A stretch of 50,998 bases of DNA from an uncultured Eubacteriales bacterium (GTDB lineage: Bacteria > Bacillota > Clostridia > Oscillospirales > Oscillospiraceae), in contig URNZ01000008.1 of assembly GCA_900549405.1 (NCBI GenBank), positions 1-50,998 on the forward strand, given 5' to 3'. The notes below the pieces were generated by a model. The model saw only the letters and a list, made by a program, of their open reading frames with translations. It searched no databases and had not been told where the DNA came from. This document shows, one piece after another, positions 1-6,853 of this stretch (its first letter is position 1; every line of letters starts with the position of its first letter). Both the position numbers and the translations under genes were made by a program.

Positions 1-51
<51 letters not shown>

Positions 52-54
52 ATA

Positions 55-141
55 TGGTGCCGGAGACCGGGGTCGAACCGGCACGGGATCGCTCCCACGG
101 GATTTTAAGTCCCGGGCGTCTGCCAATTCCGCCACTCCGGC
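55..141 (-). tRNA. tRNA-Leu (TAA anticodon)
   Basis: The minus strand folds as a class II tRNA: acceptor GCCGGAG at 141-135 pairs with CTCCGGC at 65-59, followed by discriminator A and an encoded CCA (57-55). The anticodon loop reads CTTAAAA, giving TAA (leucine), and there is a long variable arm and a GGTTCGACCCC T arm. It is the first gene of the leftward tRNA pair. Confidence 0.92.
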
Positions 142-179
142 AAACTGTGTACTCCAGTCTCAACCTTTAAGGCTAGGAT

Positions 180-208
180 AGTTTAACACATATCTTCGGG
201 TTTGTCAA
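180..208 (-). promoter_or_regulatory. Promoter of the tRNA-Leu/tRNA-Met operon
   Basis: On the minus strand, a consensus -35 TTGACA (208-203) is separated by exactly 17 bp from a -10 TAAACT (185-180). This is a strong housekeeping-type promoter about 30 bp upstream of tRNA-Leu. Confidence 0.8.
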
Positions 209-389
209 CAGGAATTTTTCAAATTGTGTTCGACGGCTTTCCCCGGCGAAACGGGGAGAAATTTTTTCCAAAATTTTCTGCCTGGGTGTACAAAAATCGG
301 CAACTCTCACCCCCTGCCCGCCATATACTGATATGTACCGGCTTTTGCCGGGTGACTACCAATGGAACAGAGACAGGAGGAACCGATTT

Positions 390-512
390 ATGAGACGTTT
401 GAGCGAGACCATTTCCACCCCCATTTTGCAGCTGCCGCCCCAGCCAGCCCCCCGGGACGACCTGGACGATCTGATCTTCCGGGGCGAGGGCTGGTGGGTC
501 AGTGACCGCTGA
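390..512 (+). CDS. 40-residue hypothetical small protein
   Basis: An ATG at 390 sits behind a good ribosome binding site (ACAGGAGG, 373-380) and opens 40 codons ending in TGA at 510-512. The peptide begins MRRLSETISTPI, has a Pro-rich middle (QLPPQPAP), an acidic stretch (DDLDDL) and a GEGWWVSDR tail. There is no membrane segment or signal peptide. A clean intrinsic terminator follows within 3 bp, so the unit looks monocistronic. A TATACT at 324-329 could be its -10, with no convincing -35. The family is not recognised. Confidence 0.5.
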   Translation: MRRLSETISTPILQLPPQPAPRDDLDDLIFRGEGWWVSDR

Positions 513-514
513 GG

Positions 515-543
515 GGGCCGTCTTATCGGTAAGACGGCCCTTT
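515..543 (+). terminator. Intrinsic terminator after the small ORF
   Basis: A perfect 11-bp stem (GGGCCGTCTTA / TAAGACGGCCC) with a TCGG tetraloop is followed by TTT. It ends the transcript of the 40-codon ORF before prfB. Confidence 0.8.
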
Positions 544-578
544 CGTCCGCCCTTTGTGGTCGGCGGCCCAGGTTTTTC

Positions 579-607
579 TTTACTTTTCCCGGCCCTTCAT
601 ATATAAT
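579..607 (+). promoter_or_regulatory. prfB promoter
   Basis: The -35 TTTACT (579-584) and -10 TATAAT (602-607) are separated by 17 bp, about 65 bp upstream of the prfB start. Confidence 0.65.
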
Positions 608-673
608 AGTTTGGCTTAAATCAACATGTTCCCCGGACTTCCGGGAGTTTTACAAGAGAGAGTGAGGACCCTT

Positions 674-1795
674 ATGCTCCAATTCGACGAGTATAAAGTC
701 AAGCTGAACAACCTGGCCCCCGCCCTGGAGGAGCTGGGCCAGGCCCTGGACCTGGAGAGCGCCGAGCGCGAGCTGGATATGCTCCAGGCCGAGTCCGCCG
801 CCGACGGCTTTTGGGATAACCTGGCCAAGGCCCAAAAGGTCCAGCAGCGCATCAAGAACCTGCAGGACAAGGTGGACGGCCAGAAGAAGCGCCAGAGCCA
901 GTGGGACGACATGATGGCCATGTGCGAGATGGGCAACGAGTTTGAGGACGAGTCCCTCCTGCCCGAGCTGGAGGAGAGCTTTCAGGCCCTGGAGCACGAG
1001 ATGGAGGAGGCCCGCCTCCAGACCCTGCTCACCGGGGAGTATGACTCCTCCAACGTCATCCTGACCATCCACCCCGGCGCCGGCGGCACCGAGGCCCAGG
1101 ACTGGGCCCAGATGCTCTACCGCATGTACACCCGCTGGACCGAGCGCCACGGCTTTACCTATCAGATCATGGACTATCAGGAGGGCGACGAGGCGGGCAT
1201 CAAGTCGGCCACCATTATGATCGAGGGCGAGAACGCCTATGGCTATCTCCGGGGGGAGCACGGCGTCCACCGCCTGGTGCGGGTGTCCCCCTTCGACGCC
1301 AACGCCCGGCGGCAGACCTCTTTCGCTTCTGTCGAGGTCATGCCCGACCTGCCCGAGGACGTGGAGATCGAGATCCGGCCCGAGGACATCGAGATGCAGG
1401 TCTATCGCGCCAGCGGCGCAGGCGGCCAGCACGTGAACAAGACCTCCTCCGCCGTCCGTCTGATCCACAAGCCCACCGGCGTGGTGGTGGCCTCTCAGCA
1501 GGAGCGCAGCCAGTTCCAGAACAAGGACAACTGTATGAAGATGCTGCGGGCCAAGCTGGTGGAGCTGCAAATGCAGGAGAAGGCGGAGAAGATCTCCGAC
1601 CTGAAGGGCGTGCAGCTGAAGATCGAGTGGGGCAGCCAAATCCGCTCCTATGTCTTCATGCCCTATCAGCTGGTAAAGGACAACCGCACTGCCTATGAGA
1701 CCAGCAACATCAACGCCGTGATGGACGGCGACCTGGACGGCTTCATCAACGCCTACCTCACCTGCGAGGCCACAGGCACCTGGGCCACCAAGTAA
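674..1795 (+). CDS. prfB: Peptide chain release factor 2
   Basis: RF2 recognises UGA and UAA stop codons on the ribosome and triggers peptidyl-tRNA hydrolysis. The RF2-specific tripeptide anticodon SPF is at about residues 205-207 and the catalytic GGQ at about 250-252 (GAGGQHVNKT). The start at 674 (MLQFDEYKVK) follows a GTGAGGA element; it gives 373 residues, the usual length. An upstream in-frame ATG at 626 lacks a ribosome binding site. Unlike most bacterial prfB genes the reading frame is continuous: the codon-25 region that normally carries CTT-TGA reads straight through (ELGQALDLESAER), so UGA autoregulation appears absent. Confidence 0.96.
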   Translation: MLQFDEYKVKLNNLAPALEELGQALDLESAERELDMLQAESAADGFWDNLAKAQKVQQRIKNLQDKVDGQKKRQSQWDDMMAMCEMGNEFEDESLLPELEESFQALEHEMEEARLQTLLTGEYDSSNVILTIHPGAGGTEAQDWAQMLYRMYTRWTERHGFTYQIMDYQEGDEAGIKSATIMIEGENAYGYLRGEHGVHRLVRVSPFDANARRQTSFASVEVMPDLPEDVEIEIRPEDIEMQVYRASGAGGQHVNKTSSAVRLIHKPTGVVVASQQERSQFQNKDNCMKMLRAKLVELQMQEKAEKISDLKGVQLKIEWGSQIRSYVFMPYQLVKDNRTAYETSNINAVMDGDLDGFINAYLTCEATGTWATK

Positions 1796-1816
1796 TCAAA
1801 ACCAAAAAAGCATTTG

Positions 1817-1859
1817 AGATCCGCCGCAGAACTTTGACCGTTCTGGGGCGGATCTTTTA
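1817..1859 (+). terminator. prfB terminator
   Basis: AGATCCGCC (1817-1825) pairs with GGCGGATCT (1847-1855), with an inner AGAAC/GTTCT pairing, followed by TTTTAT. It separates prfB from the heat-shock promoter of htpG. Confidence 0.85.
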
Positions 1860-1922
1860 TGCCGCTTTTCTATCTTAGGCTGACACTCCAGGGCGCAAAG
1901 TGTAAAAAAATTGTGAACTCCC

Positions 1923-1951
1923 TTGCTTTTTTGCCGGGAACGCGCTATCAT
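1923..1951 (+). promoter_or_regulatory. htpG promoter
   Basis: A -35 TTGCTT (1923-1928) and -10 TATCAT (1946-1951) have 17-bp spacing. The predicted transcription start lies inside the CIRCE element that begins four bases further on. Confidence 0.75.
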
Positions 1952-1955
1952 ATCG

Positions 1956-1982
1956 TTAGCACTCATATAAATCGAGTGCTAG
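1956..1982 (+). promoter_or_regulatory. CIRCE element (HrcA operator)
   Basis: TTAGCACTC-N9-GAGTGCTAG matches the CIRCE consensus (TTAGCACTC-N9-GAGTGCTAA) in 17 of 18 arm positions. It overlaps the predicted htpG start site, as expected for repression by HrcA. This places htpG in the HrcA regulon, although hrcA itself is not in the window. Confidence 0.95.
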
Positions 1983-2026
1983 ATTTGTTTTCAAAACAGC
2001 TTTGTTTGATATAGGAGGCATTTACC

Positions 2027-3943
2027 ATGGCAAAGAAGCAATTCAAGGCCGAGTCCAAGCGGCTGCTGGACCTGATGATCAACTCGATCTATACCCACAA
2101 GGAGATCTTCCTGCGGGAGCTCATCTCCAACGCCAGCGACGCGGAGGACAAGCTGGCCTATCAGTCCCTCACCGACGATTCCATGGGCGTCAGCCGGGCG
2201 GACCTGAAGATCACCATCGTCCCCGACAAGGAAAAGCGCACCCTCACCGTGTCTGACAACGGCATCGGCATGAGCCGGGAGGATCTGGAGGCCAACCTGG
2301 GCACCATCGCCCACAGCGGCTCCGGCCAGTTCAAGGCCGACCTGTCCGCCGACGACAAGGCCGCCGAGGACATCGACGTCATCGGCCAGTTCGGCGTGGG
2401 CTTCTACTCCGCCTTTATGGTGGCCGACGCCGTCACCGTCATCACCAAGGCCTGGGGCAGCGACGAGGCCTGGATGTGGCAGTCCGACGGGGCCGACGGC
2501 TACACCATCACCGCCTGCGAGAAGGAGCAGCCCGGCACCGACATCATCATGCACCTGAAGGCCAACGCCGACGAGGAGAACTATGACCAGTATCTGGAGA
2601 CCGCTAAGCTCCAGCAGCTCATCAAGAAATACTCCGACTATATCCGCTACCCCATCACCATGGAGGTGGAGGACTACCGCCAGAAGCCCAAGCCCGCCGA
2701 CGCCGGGGACGACTATAAGCCCGAGTGGGAGACGGTGAAGGAGTGGAAGACCATCAACTCCCAAATTCCTCTGTGGCAGCGGCAGAAGTCCAAGGTCACC
2801 CCTGAGGAATATAACGCCTTCTACAAGGAGAAGTTCAACGACTGGCAGGACCCCCTGGCCGTCATCCACACCAGCGCCGAGGGCGCCGTGACCTATAAGG
2901 CCATGCTGTATATCCCCGCCCAGACCCCCTATGACTTCTACACCCGGGAGTATCAGAAGGGCTTGCAGCTCTACTCCTCCGGCGTGATGATCATGGACAA
3001 GTGCGCCGACCTGCTGCCCGACTGCTTCCGCTTTGTGAAGGGCGTTGTGGATTCCCCCGATTTCTCCCTGAACATCAGCCGTGAAATTTTGCAGCATGAC
3101 CGCCAGCTGAAGGTCATCGCCACCGCCCTGGAGAAAAAGATCAAGTCCGAGCTGCTGAAGATGCAGAAGGATGACAAAGAGAAGTATGAGAAGTTCTGGC
3201 ATGCCTTTGGCACCCAGCTGAAGTATGGTGTGGTGGCCGACTACGGCGCCAAGAAGGACCTGCTCCAGGACCTGCTGCTGTTCTGGTCCTCCAAGGAGAA
3301 CACTTACACCACTCTGGCCGCCTATCAAGACCGGATGCCCGAGGACCAGAAGTTCGTCTATTACGCCTGCGGCGAGGACCCGGAGAAGATCGCCAAGCTG
3401 CCCCAGGTGGAGCGCATCCTGGACAAGGGCTATGAGATCCTGTACTGCACCGAGGACGTGGATGACTTTGTGATGAAGGCCATGGCCGAGCTGGACGGCA
3501 AGCAGTTCAAGTCTGTGGCCGACGAGGACGCCCTGCCCCAGACCGAGGAGGAGAAGAAGGCCGCCGAGGAGAAGGCCGAGGCCGGAAAGCCCGTGCTGGA
3601 GGCCGTGAAGGAGGCTCTGGGCGACAAGGTGAAGGAGGTCCGCATCTCCGCCATCCTCAAGTCCGGCGCCTGCTGCCTCACCGCCGACGGCCCCGTCTCC
3701 CTGGAGATGGAGAAGTATATGAACAAGGTGGAGGGCGGCCAGCACATGAAGGCCGACCGGGTGCTGGAGCTCAACGCCGACTCCGCCCCCTTCGCCGCCC
3801 TGAAGAAGGCCGTGGACGCCGGGGATAAAGACACCGTGAGCAAGTATTCCACCCTGCTCTATGACCAGGCCCTCCTTATGGCCGGCCTGCCCCTGGAAGA
3901 CCCCGCCGGCTTCGCCCAAATGGTGGCGTCGCTGATGGTGTAA
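2027..3943 (+). CDS. htpG: Chaperone HtpG (bacterial Hsp90)
   Basis: HtpG is a cytoplasmic homodimeric ATP-dependent chaperone. The 638-residue product has the GHKL ATPase signatures NASDAEDKL (about 35), DNGIGM (about 78) and GVGFYSAF (about 123), a middle domain with FxxxxSREILQ-type sequence (about 350), and an Ala/Leu-rich C-terminal dimerisation domain. A charged Glu/Lys-rich linker lies near residues 500-525. ATG 2027 follows ATAGGAGG at ideal distance. It stands alone behind a CIRCE-controlled promoter and ends at a strong bidirectional terminator. Confidence 0.97.
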   Translation: MAKKQFKAESKRLLDLMINSIYTHKEIFLRELISNASDAEDKLAYQSLTDDSMGVSRADLKITIVPDKEKRTLTVSDNGIGMSREDLEANLGTIAHSGSGQFKADLSADDKAAEDIDVIGQFGVGFYSAFMVADAVTVITKAWGSDEAWMWQSDGADGYTITACEKEQPGTDIIMHLKANADEENYDQYLETAKLQQLIKKYSDYIRYPITMEVEDYRQKPKPADAGDDYKPEWETVKEWKTINSQIPLWQRQKSKVTPEEYNAFYKEKFNDWQDPLAVIHTSAEGAVTYKAMLYIPAQTPYDFYTREYQKGLQLYSSGVMIMDKCADLLPDCFRFVKGVVDSPDFSLNISREILQHDRQLKVIATALEKKIKSELLKMQKDDKEKYEKFWHAFGTQLKYGVVADYGAKKDLLQDLLLFWSSKENTYTTLAAYQDRMPEDQKFVYYACGEDPEKIAKLPQVERILDKGYEILYCTEDVDDFVMKAMAELDGKQFKSVADEDALPQTEEEKKAAEEKAEAGKPVLEAVKEALGDKVKEVRISAILKSGACCLTADGPVSLEMEKYMNKVEGGQHMKADRVLELNADSAPFAALKKAVDAGDKDTVSKYSTLLYDQALLMAGLPLEDPAGFAQMVASLMV

Positions 3944-3962
3944 ATGGCGTAACATAAAAACT

Positions 3963-4002
3963 GACCCCCGCCTGTCCGAGTTTCACCGGGCAGGCGGGGG
4001 TC
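3963..4002. terminator. Bidirectional terminator between htpG and nadE
   Basis: GACCCCCGCCTG (3963-3974) and CAGGCGGGGGTC (3991-4002) form a perfect 12-bp stem. A-rich sequence lies before it and T-rich sequence after it, so it can stop both convergent genes. Confidence 0.85.
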
Positions 4003-4021
4003 TTGCTGTTTTTATACGCTT

Positions 4022-5962
4022 TTACACGCCCTCCTGGGCCTTCAGCTGTTCCAGCTGGGCGCGCCATAGGGTGTTGCAGGCGTCGCTGGGCATTCTCCAG
4101 TCCCCACGGGGGGAGAGGGTGACGGAGCCCACCTTCGGGCCGTCGGGCAGGCAGGAGCGCTTGAACTGCTGGGCGAAGAAGCGGCGGTAGAAGTTGTCCA
4201 GCCAGCGCAGCAGGGTCCTGTTGTCATAGGTATCCCCCAGGGCGTACTTGGCCAGGCGATAAATTTTCCCGGGGGTGAAGCCCCAGCGCACGGCGTAGTA
4301 CAGGAAGAAGTCGTGGAGCTCGTAGGGCCCCACCAGCTCCTCGGTGCGCTGGGCGATCTCCCCGTCCTTGGGGGGCAGCAGCTCGGGGGAGACGGGGGTG
4401 TCCAGAATGTCCCGCAGGACGGCGGACAGCTTGGGGTCCCGGCTCTCGGCCTCGTCGGCCACATAGGCCACCAGGTGGCGCACCAGGGTCTTGGGGATGC
4501 CGGCGTTCACGGCGTACATGGACATGTGGTCCCCGTTATAGGTGGCCCAGCCCAGGGCCAGCTCGCTCAGGTCGCCGGTGCCGATGACCATGCCGCCGGT
4601 GCGGTTGGCCAGGTCCATCAGCACCTGGGTCCGCTCCCGGGCCTGGCCGTTTTCAAAGGTGACGGACAGGTCGTCCATGGACTGGCCGATGTCCCGGAAG
4701 TGGACCTTCACCGCATCGCCGATGTCCACGGTGTCAAAGGTGGTGCCGATGCGCTCGGCCAGAATTTCGGCATTGGACTTGGTGCGGCTGGTGGTGCCGA
4801 AGCAGGGCATGGTCACGGCCAGAATGTCCGTCATGGGCCGGTCCAGCATGGCCATGGCCCGGGCGGTGATGAGCAGGGCCAGGGTAGAGTCCAGTCCGCC
4901 GGACAGCCCCACCACCGCCGTTCTGGCCCCGGTGTGGGCTAGACGCTTTTTCAGCCCCAGGGCGGACAGGGTCAAAATCTCCTGGCACCGGGCGGCCCGG
5001 TCCCCGTGGTCGGCGGGGACGAAGGGGTTTTTGGCCACGGGCCGGGTGAGGGTGGTCTCCTCCACGTTCAGCCGGAAATACTGGGGGAACACGTCGGGGG
5101 CATCCGCCGGGAAGGTGGACATACGCTGGCGCTCGTGGCAGAGCTTCTCCAGGTCGAGCTCGGTGACGGTGAGCCCCGTCTCAAACCGGCGCTGGGCCAA
5201 AATCGTCCCGTTCTCTGCGATGAGACTGTGCCCGGCGTAGATGAGGTCGGTGGAGGACTCCCCCCAGCCCGCGTCGGCGTAGACATAGCCACATACTAAA
5301 CGCCCGGAGGTGGCGGAGAGGAGGGTGCGGCGATAGTCGTCCTTGCACACCGTCTCGTCGCTGGCGGAGGGGTTCAGGATCAGGGTCGCGCCCCCCTGGG
5401 CCAGGCGGGTGGAGGGGGTGTCCGCCACCCACAGGTCCTCGCAGATCTCCACGCCGATGCACAGCTGGGGCAGGTCCGCACAGCGGAAGAGCAGCCCGGG
5501 GGAGAACTCCACGTTCTCCTGCCCAGCGAAGGGAACGCAGAAGTCGCTGCCCATCAGCGCCCGGCCGGAGGTGAACCAGCGCCCCTCATAGAACTCGGTG
5601 TAGTTGGGCAGGTTCAGCTTGGGCACCAGGCCCAGCAACTCCCCCCGGCACAGGACGGCGGCGCAGTTGAACAGCTTGCCGTGGTAGCGCATGGGCACGC
5701 CCACCGCCACCACCAGGTCCAGGTCCTTGGTTTCGCTGAGAATATGGGCCAGGGCGTCCTCCGCCCCCCGCAGCAGGCTCTCCTGCAAAAACAGGTCGCC
5801 GCAGGTATAGCCCGTCAGGCACAGCTCGGGCAGGCACAGGACCTTTACCCCCTGCTCCGCCGCCTGGCGCATCAGCGTCAGGCACTGCTGTGCGTTATGG
5901 GTGCAGTCGGCCACCCGGATCTCCGGGGTACCGGCGGCCACCTTGATAAATCCGTCCCGCAT
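4022..5962 (-). CDS. nadE: Glutamine-dependent NAD+ synthetase
   Basis: This enzyme amidates nicotinic acid adenine dinucleotide to NAD+, taking ammonia from glutamine. The N-terminal nitrilase-type glutaminase domain shows the Glu-Lys-Cys triad in contexts PELCLTGYT, PKLNLPNYTEFYEG and GVEICEDLW. The C-terminal synthetase domain has the PP-loop GLSGGLDSTLAL near residue 354. The 646 residues fit the two-domain form. The start follows AAAGGAGAG. It is the last gene of the leftward cluster and lies 33 bp behind mrp, probably co-transcribed. Confidence 0.95.
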   Translation of the reverse strand: MRDGFIKVAAGTPEIRVADCTHNAQQCLTLMRQAAEQGVKVLCLPELCLTGYTCGDLFLQESLLRGAEDALAHILSETKDLDLVVAVGVPMRYHGKLFNCAAVLCRGELLGLVPKLNLPNYTEFYEGRWFTSGRALMGSDFCVPFAGQENVEFSPGLLFRCADLPQLCIGVEICEDLWVADTPSTRLAQGGATLILNPSASDETVCKDDYRRTLLSATSGRLVCGYVYADAGWGESSTDLIYAGHSLIAENGTILAQRRFETGLTVTELDLEKLCHERQRMSTFPADAPDVFPQYFRLNVEETTLTRPVAKNPFVPADHGDRAARCQEILTLSALGLKKRLAHTGARTAVVGLSGGLDSTLALLITARAMAMLDRPMTDILAVTMPCFGTTSRTKSNAEILAERIGTTFDTVDIGDAVKVHFRDIGQSMDDLSVTFENGQARERTQVLMDLANRTGGMVIGTGDLSELALGWATYNGDHMSMYAVNAGIPKTLVRHLVAYVADEAESRDPKLSAVLRDILDTPVSPELLPPKDGEIAQRTEELVGPYELHDFFLYYAVRWGFTPGKIYRLAKYALGDTYDNRTLLRWLDNFYRRFFAQQFKRSCLPDGPKVGSVTLSPRGDWRMPSDACNTLWRAQLEQLKAQEGV

Positions 5963-5995
5963 GGTCGTTCTCTCTCCTTTGCTGTATGCGGACGC

Positions 5996-6805
5996 TTACA
6001 CGTCCAGCTTTTCAGCCACGTCGGCCAGGTAGTTGGTTTCCAGACTCTCCATCTTCCCCGCGTCGAAGGCGGCGGCCACGGTGGGGTCCATGGGCAGGCG
6101 GGCCAGAATGGGCACCTCCAGCTGCTGGGCCACCTCGTCCAGGTGGCTCTCGCCGAAGATGGCATGGCGCTTGCCGCAATCGGGGCACTGGAAATAGCTG
6201 TAGTTCTCCACCAGGCCCAGCACGGGCACGCTCATCATCTTGGCCATGTTCACGGCCTTGGCCACGATCATAGACACCAGGTCCTGGGGGGAGGTGACCA
6301 CCACCGCCCCGTCCACAGGCAGGGACTGGAACACGGTGAGGGGTACGTCGCCGGTGCCCGGGGGCATATCCACGAACATATAGTCCACATCGCCCCATAC
6401 CACGTCCTGCCAGAACTGGGTGACCACCCCGGCGATCACCGGGCCCCGCCAGATAACGGGGGCGGTCTCCTCGGCGGAGAGCAGGTTCAGGGACATGAGC
6501 TTGATGCCGCCGGGGGTGACGGCGGGGTCGATGCCCTCGTCGGTGCCGGTGGCCCGCTGGTGGATGCCGAAGGCGGTGGGGATGGAGGGGCCGGTGATGT
6601 CCGCATCCAGCACGGCCACCTTTTTGCCCCGGCGGGCCATGGCCACGGCCAGAGAGGCGGTGACGGTGCTCTTGCCCACGCCGCCCTTGCCGCTGACCAC
6701 GGCGATGACGTGCTTGATGCTGGACTTGGCGTTGGCCGGGACTCTCAGGTCCCGGGAGGAACAGTCGCTTTTGCAGGTGGAACAATCATGGGTACATTCA
6801 GACAT
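5996..6805 (-). CDS. mrp: Mrp/NBP35-family Fe-S cluster carrier ATPase
   Basis: Mrp/ApbC proteins are deviant Walker P-loop ATPases that bind and deliver Fe-S clusters. The start chosen (MSECTHDC) follows AAGGAGATG; a longer frame to 6853 has no ribosome binding site. The 269-residue protein has four Cys in the first 15 residues (CTHDCSTCKSDC), the deviant Walker A GKGGVGKST at about 39, DADITGPS, and the cluster-binding CPDC near 210. The N-terminal Cys cluster resembles the NBP35-type extension. It lies between mrdA and nadE. Confidence 0.9.
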   Translation of the reverse strand: MSECTHDCSTCKSDCSSRDLRVPANAKSSIKHVIAVVSGKGGVGKSTVTASLAVAMARRGKKVAVLDADITGPSIPTAFGIHQRATGTDEGIDPAVTPGGIKLMSLNLLSAEETAPVIWRGPVIAGVVTQFWQDVVWGDVDYMFVDMPPGTGDVPLTVFQSLPVDGAVVVTSPQDLVSMIVAKAVNMAKMMSVPVLGLVENYSYFQCPDCGKRHAIFGESHLDEVAQQLEVPILARLPMDPTVAAAFDAGKMESLETNYLADVAEKLDV

Positions 6806-6853
6806 AGTTAGGCATCTCCTTTTTTGTGGCGGGGGCTGCGCCCCCGTAGACAT

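Noticed and set aside
202..393. 63-codon frame on the plus strand before the 40-codon ORF
   Set aside because: No ribosome binding site, overlaps the tRNA promoter, and ends inside the next ORF's start region; composition is non-coding.
650..3955. Long minus-strand frames opposite prfB and htpG
   Set aside because: They mirror the codon periodicity of strongly supported genes and encode Leu/Gly/His/Val-rich nonsense typical of antisense frames in high-GC DNA.
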